Below are positions 6,879 to 14,096 of a stretch of 25,444 nucleotides of DNA, one piece after another. Position numbers and translations under genes: made by a program. The DNA lies in IMG/VR virus record IMGVR_UViG_3300046167_000115, positions 1 through 25,444 of that record. The stretch is one strand, 5' to 3'. The first letter of the stretch is position 1. Every line of letters starts with the position of its first letter. Under the pieces are notes generated by a model. The model was not told where the DNA came from. It saw only the letters and a program-made list of their open reading frames with translations, and made no database searches. This DNA is from a virus.

Positions 6879-7367
6879 GTGGTCAATCTTCTGGTCTTGC
6901 GGTGTATAGCGGCGCAAGCGTGGACGCTCTAAGTCAATCATGCGGCTTTCTGCTGCGATGTTGATAGATGCACCTTCGGCAGCGTCGTCGATGGTCAGCA
7001 CATCCATACGTCCGTCAAATATAATATATGGGTCAGCAACTATCGCGCCAGATGACAGCGCGCCGAAGCGTATCTTAACTGGCTTGCCCTGATAGGCTTC
7101 TGTCAGTGCGATGCTGATAAGACTGGCTGGCAAGCCACTCATCGTCAAGTTTACACCGACAGCGCGAACATCACTTGTCTCTACAATCGGTGAGATGTTG
7201 ATGAGATTGCCACCGCCAAGATATTCGTTACCGTTATAAGTCAGCGGACGCACGCCGTTCCAAAAATACAGCGACCCACTTTCAAAATCCAAATCAATCA
7301 AAAAGATTGGCTCAAGTTCGCTGGCGGTGACTTGCGTATTCAGCCCCGATGTTATACCGCGTGCCAT
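6858..7367 (-). CDS. Minor tail protein, gpL-like position (C-terminus frameshifted)
   Basis: This 169-residue protein begins MARGITSGLNTQVTASELEP and has the layout of DUF2163-like or gpL-like tail proteins near the tape measure: an N-terminal beta segment (IFLIDLDFESGSLYFWNGV, LTYNGNEYLG), SDVRAVGVNLTMSGLPASLI, then an IFDGRMDVLTIDD beta region and ERPRLRRYTPQDQK. Such proteins form part of the distal tail hub. The frame ends prematurely at HPSRYWS; the family-like end (6812-6878) lies in another frame, one extra C away. It follows the previous gene by one codon boundary (stop at 7368-7370). The exact family assignment is uncertain. Confidence 0.7.
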   Translation of the reverse strand: MARGITSGLNTQVTASELEPIFLIDLDFESGSLYFWNGVRPLTYNGNEYLGGGNLINISPIVETSDVRAVGVNLTMSGLPASLISIALTEAYQGKPVKIRFGALSSGAIVADPYIIFDGRMDVLTIDDAAEGASINIAAESRMIDLERPRLRRYTPQDQKIDHPSRYWS

Positions 7368-7994
7368 TTATAATGCCTCAACAGCCGCAAACGTAATTCC
7401 AAAAAACTCGATTTCGTTAATATCAACGCCGATTTCATTAGCTGCCAGACGGAACACGCCGACAGCATTGCTAATGACAACCGCTGCGTCATCTGCGGGT
7501 GATGACCGCAAGTCAGGCCAGATGTCCAGCGTGGCTTCGCCAGACCCATTGCTGTTTACATCATTCAACACTTTATGCAGCGTGGCAGTAGAACCCGCGC
7601 CGAGTTGGATATAATCGCCAGCTTTCAGGTATCCTGTTGCACTAGCTGGCAGACCATCAATCGCCAGTTCCGCACCCGTTTGGCTTGCGCCGTTTACAAC
7701 TGGCGTGCCGGGCGTTGACGAAGCAGAACCACGCGGCGCACTGTGCGGGTCGCCCAGCAAGAACGTGCCATACTGGCCATTCAGCTTGACCAGAAACGAA
7801 AACCATTCCTCTGCCTGTGCGCGGTTCATAGCTGGCATCTGCACTTCGGCTTGCCAGCGTTGACCCTGATGCTTGTAAACTTGCTGCGTGTAACTAAACG
7901 GGCTTGTGCTGATGCCGACCGAGTTCTTAGCGGTCAGGCGAATAGCACGCATGTCTTTGATGGTCGGTAGTGTTAGTGGATAAGTGATAGCCAT
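7368..7994 (-). CDS. Distal tail protein, gpM-like position, 208 aa
   Basis: This 208-residue protein has an N-terminal region (RAIRLTAKNSVGISTSPFSY, RWQAEVQMPAMNRAQAEEWF, LNGQYGTFLLGDP) typical of a distal-tail beta-sandwich that docks on the tail tube. A second beta-rich domain follows (GTPVVNGASQTGAELAIDGL, KAGDYIQLG, LDIWPDLRSSPAD) and ends FRLAANEIGVDINEIEFFGI. It lies directly after the tape measure, the position of gpM or Dit in siphophages. The ATG at 7994 overlaps the repaired tape-measure stop (TAATG), indicating coupling. The family was inferred from pattern and order rather than a named domain. Confidence 0.75.
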   Translation of the reverse strand: MAITYPLTLPTIKDMRAIRLTAKNSVGISTSPFSYTQQVYKHQGQRWQAEVQMPAMNRAQAEEWFSFLVKLNGQYGTFLLGDPHSAPRGSASSTPGTPVVNGASQTGAELAIDGLPASATGYLKAGDYIQLGAGSTATLHKVLNDVNSNGSGEATLDIWPDLRSSPADDAAVVISNAVGVFRLAANEIGVDINEIEFFGITFAAVEAL

Positions 7995-8091
7995 TAGAAC
8001 GCTGCCCCGTATGCGCCGCCGCGCTTCTTAGCATCCAGCACGCCAGACTTAGCTGCGCCGACAATTTGTGGCATAAGTTGCACAATCTCAG
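7994..8091 (-). pseudogene. Displaced C-terminus of the tape measure protein
   Basis: Removing one C from the CC at 8091-8092 extends the tape measure as VRAEIVQLMPQIVGAAKSGV, then LDAKKRGGAYGAAF and TAA. That end, 'I...A..GV..A...GGAYGxAF', is typical of short tape measure proteins. The TAA overlaps the next ATG (TAATG), as at most junctions here. The segment has no start of its own. Repaired gene: 7994-9476, 3n+1 bases. Confidence 0.75.
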
Positions 8092-9476
8092 GCACGAACA
8101 GTTTGCGAAACGCCTGTGCTTACATTGATGGTTTGATTGACCACGACACCTTCGCCGCCCATTTTGTTGTTTGGCACGATGCTGCCCGATGACGCTGGCA
8201 CGAATAATTCAGCACCGCGTTCGCCAACTAGGGTCGGCTGACCGCGTTGCACAGAGCCGCCGATGGCTTTTTTGGGTGTTGCGCCAGAGCCGCCAAAGAT
8301 TTTCATAGGCTTGAGGAAACCGCCGATTGACTGCACCAAGCGCTCAACAACAAGAATGTCATAAAGACGAGCAATGATTTTTTTGGCCATATCTCCGAAC
8401 GCATCAGATGCGCTTTTTGTCCCCATTGAGATGGCTTTGAATGTTTGCCCGAAACTTTCGCCGATTGTCTCGGCAGAACGCTCACCGTCCGTCTTAGCCG
8501 TTGTCGCCAATTTCTTTAGCTTATCTTCTGCGACAACAGCTTCTTCGCCGACTTTCTTAACATTATCAGCAAGAGGCACGACGTTATCAGCAGCCAGCGC
8601 ATAGCTTTCAGCAATCTCACGCAGACGCGCTGATGTGCCTTCATTGATTGCAGACTTCTCTGCATCTGCCAGCAGGCCAAATGTTTGCGCTAGGGCGATG
8701 AAGCGGTTACGCAGAACGCTTACACCGTCGATGATGTTGGCAATAGCAAGTGAACCCAGAACCGTAAATGCTTCGGCAACGCGCTGGATGCCCGGCAACA
8801 CCGTGGCGGTAATAGACTGGCCAAACGATGAGAAGGTCTTGCCAAGACGGTCAAAGCCATCATTGGCGGCCTCAACGGCCTTTGCTTGGTCTTCTGTCAG
8901 TGTGATGGTGATGTCATTGAAGCGGTCACGCAGTTCTGTCAGGCTTTCAGACCCGCCCTTTAGCGTGTTGATTAGTTTGACACCAGAACGGCCAAACAGG
9001 TCAAACGCAATGCGGACGCGCTCGGCTGGGTCGCTGACATCTTTAAGGCCATCAGAAACTTCATTAAGCAAAGTTGTCGTGGGTTTTAGTGAGCCGTCGG
9101 CGTTCTTAACGCTAATGCCAAGCTGTTCAAATTCTTCTTTAGCAGAACCGATGCCCTGTGCTGTCTCACCGATGCTGCGGCTGAAACGCTCAAGACCTTT
9201 AGTCAGTTCGTCGGATGAAACGCCTGTTTGCCCTGCCGCAAACTGCAATGATTGCAATTCGTTGACGGTCAGGCCAAGGCGGCCACTGGCTTTAGCAAGT
9301 TCGTCAATTTGCCCAGCAAACTGCTTGAGTGCCAGTGTTGCACCAAGCCCGACAACGGCGTTGCGGACGTTAAAAACAGACGACTTAACCTTACCAAGAC
9401 CAGCCCGAACAGACGCAAAAGCACGCTGCGTCTTGTCAAAGGCTGTGATATTTACTCTAAGATTTTGGTCGGCCAT
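8088..9476 (-). CDS. Tail tape measure protein (C-terminus frameshifted)
   Basis: This 462-residue protein is a short tape measure that would set tail length and fill the tube. Visible features are an N-terminal helical region (LRVNITAFDKTQRAFASVRA), the common 'KASGRLGLTVNELQSLQFAA' and 'ERVRIAFDLFGRSGVKLINT' segments of this group, long helices, a hydrophobic segment, and a glycine-rich end with GGSVQRGQPTLVGERGAELF typical of tape measure C-termini. Its small size predicts a short tail. It starts inside the end of the G-T frame (20-base overlap), as lambda H does. It stops early at VRA-TGA because of one extra C; about 32 further residues lie in the next frame. Confidence 0.9.
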   Translation of the reverse strand: MADQNLRVNITAFDKTQRAFASVRAGLGKVKSSVFNVRNAVVGLGATLALKQFAGQIDELAKASGRLGLTVNELQSLQFAAGQTGVSSDELTKGLERFSRSIGETAQGIGSAKEEFEQLGISVKNADGSLKPTTTLLNEVSDGLKDVSDPAERVRIAFDLFGRSGVKLINTLKGGSESLTELRDRFNDITITLTEDQAKAVEAANDGFDRLGKTFSSFGQSITATVLPGIQRVAEAFTVLGSLAIANIIDGVSVLRNRFIALAQTFGLLADAEKSAINEGTSARLREIAESYALAADNVVPLADNVKKVGEEAVVAEDKLKKLATTAKTDGERSAETIGESFGQTFKAISMGTKSASDAFGDMAKKIIARLYDILVVERLVQSIGGFLKPMKIFGGSGATPKKAIGGSVQRGQPTLVGERGAELFVPASSGSIVPNNKMGGEGVVVNQTINVSTGVSQTVRA

Positions 9477-9950
9477 CCGCTAACACTTCCAAATATGCAA
9501 CCCACTCGATGAGTTCATTATAGGGCATATCTTCTATTTCGCCAATGGTCTTACCAAGTCTGTCGGCAAGTGCGATGACCACAAATCGGTCAGGGTCATC
9601 GCTTAGTCCTTTTTTGCGTCTTCAACGCTCGTGACTTCGCCCATAAGTTGCCCGGCAACATTGCTGACAAGACCAACAGGCTGGCGCATCAAAACAGGCT
9701 TGTCGCCTACGTCAAAGGCTTTGTTACCTTCGCCGTCCATTGCTTTCATAATCAACATATCAATCAGCCCTTCGACCGTCATGTTGTTCAGAAAGTTCGG
9801 GTGCTTCTTTTGCAGTTTCGAGAACTCGCCTGCGTTAAGAGGGGTGGCGAAAAGAACCATAGGCTCGTTTTCGTCACCCCACTCTGCAACCTCAACACGG
9901 ATTGTGCTTTGATTAGTTTTCGCGCTTATGCGCTCGCCAAATGCAGACAT
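9457..9950 (-). CDS. Tail assembly chaperone G-T frameshift fusion
   Basis: A -1 slip on A AAA AAG (9615-9609) joins the G frame to a 50-codon extension, GLSDDPDRFVVIALADRLGK, then TIGEIEDMPYNELIEWVAYL and EVLADGRPKS. This gives a product of about 164 residues that ends at 9457, inside the tape-measure start. The extension has no start codon of its own near the domain, and 'LADRLGKTIGEIEDMP...W' is the usual T-domain pattern. In lambda, G and G-T in a fixed ratio bind the tape measure and recruit tube protein. The slippery site, 6-base spacer and 9-bp stem are described separately. Confidence 0.88.
9572..9615 (-). promoter_or_regulatory. Programmed -1 ribosomal frameshift signal
   Basis: On the minus strand the heptamer A AAA AAG (9615-9609) is in the correct phase with the G frame (GCA AAA AAG). 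After a 6-base spacer that contains the zero-frame TAA, GCGATGACC (9602-9594) pairs perfectly with GGTCATCGC (9580-9572) around a 13-base loop. A slippery heptamer, 5-8 base spacer and stem-loop are the three standard elements, and A AAA AAG is an efficient bacterial slip site (known from dnaX). Slipping gives the T frame. Confidence 0.92.
9603..9950 (-). CDS. Tail assembly chaperone (gpG-like), 115 aa
   Basis: This 115-residue protein between the tail tube and tape measure genes corresponds to lambda gpG. It reads as a compact alpha/beta protein: WGDENEPMVLFATPLNAGEF, SKLQKKHPNFLNNMTVEGLI, DMLIMKAMDGEGNKAFDVGD. It ends VEDAKKD at a TAA that lies within the spacer of a -1 frameshift signal. 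The main product terminates here; a minor fraction should continue into the T domain. It functions as a chaperone in tail assembly and is normally absent from the virion. Confidence 0.88.
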   Translation of the reverse strand: MSAFGERISAKTNQSTIRVEVAEWGDENEPMVLFATPLNAGEFSKLQKKHPNFLNNMTVEGLIDMLIMKAMDGEGNKAFDVGDKPVLMRQPVGLVSNVAGQLMGEVTSVEDAKKD

Positions 9951-9973
9951 AGTGCCACCCCCTGTCTGTTATA

Positions 9974-10360
9974 TTAAACGGTTGTTTCTGTCAGTCCGCC
10001 AGAACCTTGAACCGAGATTGACATCTCGACCATACCGTCGAAAGAAGCAGTCACGGTGCGACCAGTTACAATGGCTGTGCCAGTGTAATATGTGTCGCCT
10101 GCGGTTGCGCCTTCGGGATAAACTTCCAAAGTAACTGATGAACCAGCGTCCAAGTTGCCTTGTGCTGTGTCAGTCTCGTCAAAGAAAACTTCCAAAGAAC
10201 CTGTGAAAGTGGTCAGGCCAGCTTTATAACTGCGTGCGCTGTCACCCATAGAGGTGTCTTCGATTACTTCGCCCGTGCTTTCGAGCGTATAAGAGCGGAT
10301 TTCCGCCAAAGTGTCAGACCCGATTTTTATCGTGCCCTCACTGCCTGTGTGCGTTGCCAT
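9974..10360 (-). CDS. Major tail tube protein (gpV-like)
   Basis: This 128-residue protein has the beta-rich pattern of small siphophage tail tube proteins: GTIKIGSDTLAEIRSYTLES, GEVIEDTSMGDSARSYKAGL, TTFTGSLEVFFDETD, and a last strand TASFDGMVEMSISVQGSGGL. Hexamers of such proteins stack to form the tail tube. It lies between the tail terminator and the assembly chaperone genes, matching lambda V. It lacks the extra C-terminal immunoglobulin-like domain of lambda gpV. The ATG at 10360 is two bases after the previous stop. Confidence 0.88.
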   Translation of the reverse strand: MATHTGSEGTIKIGSDTLAEIRSYTLESTGEVIEDTSMGDSARSYKAGLTTFTGSLEVFFDETDTAQGNLDAGSSVTLEVYPEGATAGDTYYTGTAIVTGRTVTASFDGMVEMSISVQGSGGLTETTV

Positions 10361-10362
10361 AA

Positions 10363-10524
10363 TTATACCTCATCAGTGTTGGTTGCAACTTCGGTTTTTG
10401 GCGTTGTTTTAGCCTTCGCCTTTGGCTCTGTCTCAGACCAACCACGGGCGGTTAGCTTTTCAACATTCTCTTGCCAGACTTCCATCGTCTGTCCATCTTT
10501 ATATAACTTAACACGCTTGGCCAT
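10363..10524 (-). CDS. Small tail-region protein, 53 aa
   Basis: The frame reads MAKRVKLYKDGQTMEVWQEN, then VEKLTARGWSETEPKAKAKT and a Thr-rich acidic end. It has AGGTGA 5 bases upstream of the ATG and sits 9 bases after the tail terminator gene and 2 bases before the tube gene. The first 30 residues ('VEKLTARGWS') resemble short helical segments in several phage head-tail proteins, followed by an Ala/Lys/Pro/Thr-rich flexible tail. Function unknown; position suggests a virion or assembly role. Confidence 0.7.
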   Translation of the reverse strand: MAKRVKLYKDGQTMEVWQENVEKLTARGWSETEPKAKAKTTPKTEVATNTDEV

Positions 10525-10533
10525 TCTAGTCAC

Positions 10534-10977
10534 CTATACTGCGGTTTCAATATCGTTTTCGAGTGTAGCATAAAGAACCTCAACCGTAAAACGTCCAACG
10601 CCTACTGGCTGGTCGCCGTCGCCTGCATAGCTGGCTTCAAATGCTGTCACTTTAGTGTCTTTGGCGTTGCCGCCGCGAGTAATGTCTGTGGTCAACGCTT
10701 CTTCGACTTCGACAGCAATCGTGTCGAGCGTGTCGTCGATGCCTGTTGTGCCTTTGACATAAGCCTCGACCATAACCTCAAGCGTCCGCAGTTGCGTGCG
10801 AGGTGTTTTCAGCGTGCTTGTTTCTGTCGCTTCGCTGTTGGTGTAAATGCAAAGGCCAGACACCTTCGCCTCGGCAAGCGGATAAAAGCGGGTAACATAT
10901 ACGTTACTGCCCGTCGTGGTCAGCCCGGTCAACGTGGTTTCGATGTTGTCACGGATAGATTTGCGAACATGCGCCAT
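10534..10977 (-). CDS. Tail terminator protein (gpU-like), 147 aa
   Basis: This 147-residue protein begins MAHVRKSIRDNIETTLTGLT and has the mixed alpha/beta pattern of lambda gpU-like tail terminators: VYVTRFYPLAEAKVSGLCIY, TQLRTLEVMVEAYVKGT, TLDTIAVEVEEAL, then a C-terminal VGVGRFTVEVLYATLEND strand. Tail terminators cap the finished tail tube and bind the head. It follows the FII-like gene with no gap (stop at 10978-10980), and gene order supports the call. Confidence is from pattern and synteny. Confidence 0.82.
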   Translation of the reverse strand: MAHVRKSIRDNIETTLTGLTTTGSNVYVTRFYPLAEAKVSGLCIYTNSEATETSTLKTPRTQLRTLEVMVEAYVKGTTGIDDTLDTIAVEVEEALTTDITRGGNAKDTKVTAFEASYAGDGDQPVGVGRFTVEVLYATLENDIETAV

Positions 10978-11289
10978 CTACTGCTCCTCGATAACGAGTG
11001 TCGTCACGCCAGTGCCATCGTCTTGCACTACGCGCACGATGTAGTTTGTGCCTGAGATGGTGATTGCGTCGCCTTCGGCTGCACTAGCAACGTCGGCGGT
11101 CGAACACTGGAAGCGCGGCTGATTTACAGCAAATGCGACTGTGCCGCCGCTATCTAGTTCAAGATATTCTTTGTCAAAGATGCCTTTGACATCGCTGGCT
11201 GACCCGCCTGATGGCGTGTAGCTTGCTGTCACCGCAAAGTCATCTGTCTCAAAAAAGACAGCCAGTTCTGTGGCGGTTTCGACTGCCAT
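10978..11289 (-). CDS. Head-tail connector (gpFII-like), 103 aa
   Basis: This 103-residue protein is beta-rich: ELAVFFETDDFAVTASYTPS, SDVKGIFDKEYLELDSG, PRFQCSTADVASAAEGDAIT and a final TNYIVRVVQDDGTGVTTLVI. That is the pattern of the lambda gpFII / head-tail attachment family, which joins the completed head to the tail. It directly precedes the tail terminator gene, as in lambda. Its ATG at 11289 follows the TAA of the preceding small gene directly. Confidence 0.82.
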   Translation of the reverse strand: MAVETATELAVFFETDDFAVTASYTPSGGSASDVKGIFDKEYLELDSGGTVAFAVNQPRFQCSTADVASAAEGDAITISGTNYIVRVVQDDGTGVTTLVIEEQ

Positions 11290-11517
11290 TTATTTGGCTT
11301 TCGGCTTGCGGGTGCGTTTTACCAGCGGTGCTGCATCTTCTGTGTTCAGACCGATTGCGCGGTCAACTTTTGGGGCTTCGTAGCCAGTGGCTTTACGCAT
11401 TGCAATAAGCTGCAAAGCGTCTGCCTGAGAAACTTCAACGACATCGCCTTTTGCGTATGCGACACCTTTGATGCCAACGCCTGCGATAACTTCAATCTTA
11501 ACTTTTTGTTCAGCCAT
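11290..11517 (-). CDS. Small structural-region protein, 75 aa
   Basis: The product begins MAEQKVKIEVIAGVGIKGVA and has a short beta region (YAKGDVVEVSQADALQLIAM), then a conserved-looking RKATGYEAP and a Lys/Arg-rich tail (LVKRTRKPKAK). This pattern occurs in small genes just after the capsid gene of many siphophages; a head or neck role is likely but unproven. The ATG at 11517 has GGAG 6 bases upstream; a longer frame would read back into the terminator. It lies directly after the strong terminator, so it would be expressed by partial readthrough or from an unseen promoter. Confidence 0.7.
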   Translation of the reverse strand: MAEQKVKIEVIAGVGIKGVAYAKGDVVEVSQADALQLIAMRKATGYEAPKVDRAIGLNTEDAAPLVKRTRKPKAK

Positions 11518-11534
11518 TGTTTTCTCCGTAGTAA

Positions 11535-11568
11535 TAAAAAATGGGGGGCAGGGATTGCCCACCCCCCA
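11535..11568 (-). terminator. Strong Rho-independent terminator after the capsid gene
   Basis: On the minus strand TGGGGGG-T-GGG (11568-11558) pairs with CCC-TG-CCCCCCA (11553-11542) around a short CAAT loop, with one mismatch or bulge. TTTTTT (11541-11536) and ATT follow directly. It lies 6 bases after the major capsid stop and 18 bases before the next gene's ATG. Such a terminator would raise capsid-gene transcript relative to the downstream tail genes. Confidence 0.9.
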
Positions 11569-11573
11569 CTCAA

Positions 11574-14096
11574 TTAGGCGTCGATGTCTGTGATAGCAGC
11601 AAACGACTGGGCGTTACGAACACCCAAATCCATTTCCTGCATAACCCGGACGCGGACAGCACCAGTTGCGCTGTTCGTGTAAGGGTCAACCAGAACGTCG
11701 GCAGACGAGAACATGCCGATGATAAGTTGGCTAAAGTCGCCAAATACCAGAGCAGACAAGGCAGAACCAGTGCCTTTGGTCAGGTCAGACGGCACGTTGT
11801 TCGTGACGGCCATATTGTAACCATACAGGCTTGACCACGGGTCATTCAGGATTTGAACGCTGTCCGTGCTGCTTACTTTAGCAGTCTGAGCCAAGTGAGA
11901 TTTCACTTTGCTGTTTGTCAGGTATGCCATCGAGTCGGCAGACAGGCCAGCATTGTCGGCTTCAACTTCTTTGACCAAGTCAACAACCGAACCCCAAGTG
12001 GCTGCGCCACCGTTTGTGCCGATTGCAACTGAGCCAATGCCAGTTGTTTCCAAGATGCCATCAGGCTCGTTAGATGCGCCGCCTTTGATTGCAACTTGCT
12101 CGATTTTTTGAGCGATTGCGTTCAGAAGGTCGTCACGGATGATAGCTTCAACCGACGGGTCGGACTGGATCATCAGCAAACGAGACATATCGGTGAATGC
12201 ACCGAGCGACTTAGGCGAAAGTGTCAACTGACCGAAAGTCTGGTTTTGCTCGGCAACGGCGTTGTTTTCAGCAACAAAGCCAGCAGTAGCAGCAGCAGTC
12301 ATTTTCGGAATAGCAACGTCACCTTTAAGGCCAGACAAGAAGCGTGTGCCGAGGTCAGAGAATACCAAGCGCGAACGCAGGGCATCAATGAACTGGTCGC
12401 CACGGTGGTCTGTGCCAACGAGGAAGCCGCCATCGGCGTCTGTGCCAGCAATCAGGTCACGCTTGCCAGCCCAGAAGCTGTCAGGTGCGTAGAAGCCACG
12501 GGCTTCTTTACCGTTTTTGCGTGCAATCTCGTCGGAGACTTCGAGTTCCAGACCATTCAGGCCAGAACCGTTTACCAGACCACGAACAGCTTTCATGAAG
12601 CTGTAATTGCGGACTTCTTTTTCGCTCATGTCAACTGCACCAGCAGATTGCTCAAGGGCTTTGCCAGTCGGCAGGGCTTCCAACAACATGCCACGGAACT
12701 GGTCAACGCTCATGCCATCGGCAATAGCTTTGTCAGCAAGGTCACGTTTGTTGTGCTTAACGGCAAGAGCAGTAATCTCTTGCGCGGTTTTTTGAAATTC
12801 GCGTTTGGCGGCTTCAGTAGCTTCCAAGCGGATTTCGTCTTTATTTACTTCAGTCATTTCAATATCCTTTTTGACTTCAATAGTTTCGACAAATTCAGCA
12901 TTGCGGTTCACACCAACACCGGCATCGGCAGGAACTGATACAATACTTGCTTCGTATGGTTGCCACGAATTAACCGAAACCGTCCCGCTTCTTTCATTCT
13001 TTGCTTCCATATTTTTGACAATGTATCCGATACTAACGTTTCGGATTACACCACCCTTGACGTCCTCATACACTTCTCTTGCAAGTGCGCTTTTTCCAAA
13101 ACGCACAACCGCACGCAGCTTTCTATCTGCACGGTCAAGATAGGCTTCTTCGACAACGCCAATCTGCTTAGTCATGTCGTGGTCTTTCAGCAAGGGGGCG
13201 TTGCCACTTGCGATGCGCGACATGTCAATTGCTTCTTCGGTATGCTCAAGAACTTCCATACCAAAACTACGCTCGACGGGTTCTTCGCTTGATAGCGACA
13301 TGCGAACCCGGCGGTCATCTTCGTCTGTTGCTTCTACTTCAACAGCACGGAAAGTCAATTTTGAACGGTCAAAACCGTCGCGTTCCATTTCAACTTCCAT
13401 ATCATCTTCCTTATCGGTTTGTTCACGCTCTGGCATAGATTTGCCAAAGGTGACGATATAAGCATCTTCAGTTTCTTCGATTGCCTGAATATGCCGTTCT
13501 TCTTTTTTATCATATTCATTATCGCCACGAATGTCATTGATTTTACGCAGGGTGCTAAACTTGTGACCGACCAGCGTGTCAGTGGCTTCGTCATCGCGGT
13601 AAATGCGGATAAGCGCGGCGGGGTCTTCGGCTGTGCCTTCTACGGTGAAGTCAGAACCCGGCACGTTGATGTTTCCATCACGTTGGATGCGCTCGATGCG
13701 ACCACGGGCTGTTCCGCCACTGCTGTCCCAAGAAACAAAGTCACCGACGGTCAATGCGTCTGGTGCTGCACGTTCTTCATCTTTTTTTAACATCTCAGTT
13801 ATTCCTTTCGACCAAGTATATCCGGCGTTTCCTGACCACAAAGCCCACGCAATTCTGCCATTGGACGGATAGCCTTCTTCGCCCGGAGAAAAGCCTTCAG
13901 CCTGTTTGTCAACTTCGTGGCGACTAAAATAAGAATACATCCTTTTTACGGTATCTTCTGACAAATTTTTGCCATTAGAAATATCCCGCGCACGAGCAAT
14001 GCCAACTTCTGTGCCGCCGCGTCCGTGTTCGCGTCGCCATTCGAGGCCGCGCTTTGCTTCCTCAATCATTCCGTCGGTTGGCTTATAACTCGCCAT
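11574..14096 (-). CDS. Fused N-domain / Tudor-like / S78 prohead protease / HK97 major capsid protein
   Basis: This single 840-residue frame combines several domains. Residues 1-100 (GLEWRREHGRGGTEVGIARA, HEVDKQAEGFSPGEEGYPS, NGRIAWALW) form a domain often found with phage proteases. About 114-186 resemble a DUF2945/hypervirulence-type Tudor fold (VGDFVSWDSSGGTARGRIER). About 245-400 are an S78 prohead protease with the triad-like H306 (LLKDHD), S355 (RNVSIGY) and E382 (WQPYEASIVSVPAD). From about 414 comes an HK97-type capsid: delta-domain helices, then DADGGFLVGTDHRGDQFIDA and LPKMTAAATAG-like core, ending AQSFAAITDIDA. The ATG at 14096 has GGAGG nearby and overlaps the portal by 14 bases. 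An internal start at 12857 could also give the capsid alone. Protease and capsid are separate genes in most relatives. Confidence 0.92.
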   Translation of the reverse strand: MASYKPTDGMIEEAKRGLEWRREHGRGGTEVGIARARDISNGKNLSEDTVKRMYSYFSRHEVDKQAEGFSPGEEGYPSNGRIAWALWSGNAGYTWSKGITEMLKKDEERAAPDALTVGDFVSWDSSGGTARGRIERIQRDGNINVPGSDFTVEGTAEDPAALIRIYRDDEATDTLVGHKFSTLRKINDIRGDNEYDKKEERHIQAIEETEDAYIVTFGKSMPEREQTDKEDDMEVEMERDGFDRSKLTFRAVEVEATDEDDRRVRMSLSSEEPVERSFGMEVLEHTEEAIDMSRIASGNAPLLKDHDMTKQIGVVEEAYLDRADRKLRAVVRFGKSALAREVYEDVKGGVIRNVSIGYIVKNMEAKNERSGTVSVNSWQPYEASIVSVPADAGVGVNRNAEFVETIEVKKDIEMTEVNKDEIRLEATEAAKREFQKTAQEITALAVKHNKRDLADKAIADGMSVDQFRGMLLEALPTGKALEQSAGAVDMSEKEVRNYSFMKAVRGLVNGSGLNGLELEVSDEIARKNGKEARGFYAPDSFWAGKRDLIAGTDADGGFLVGTDHRGDQFIDALRSRLVFSDLGTRFLSGLKGDVAIPKMTAAATAGFVAENNAVAEQNQTFGQLTLSPKSLGAFTDMSRLLMIQSDPSVEAIIRDDLLNAIAQKIEQVAIKGGASNEPDGILETTGIGSVAIGTNGGAATWGSVVDLVKEVEADNAGLSADSMAYLTNSKVKSHLAQTAKVSSTDSVQILNDPWSSLYGYNMAVTNNVPSDLTKGTGSALSALVFGDFSQLIIGMFSSADVLVDPYTNSATGAVRVRVMQEMDLGVRNAQSFAAITDIDA
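12855..12869 (-). promoter_or_regulatory. In-frame internal ribosome site and ATG for capsid alone
   Basis: Inside the fused gene AAGGA (12869-12865) lies 7 bases before ATG (12857-12855), in the same frame, at Met414. This point is just after the protease domain and just before the helical delta-like region (MTEVNKDEIRLEATEAAKRE). Initiation here would give a 427-residue protein, close to the size of an HK97-type capsid precursor. The layout recalls lambda C/Nu3, where an internal in-frame start yields the scaffold. Activity is inferred. Confidence 0.6.

Noticed and set aside
8635-9483. Long plus-strand open frame, 282 codons
   Set aside because: It is opposite the tape measure gene and is Ser/Arg/Pro-rich as expected for an antisense reading; no domain is recognised.
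12096-12938. Plus-strand open frame, 280 codons, opposite the capsid
   Set aside because: The minus-strand capsid frame is certain, and this frame has no ribosome site or family pattern.
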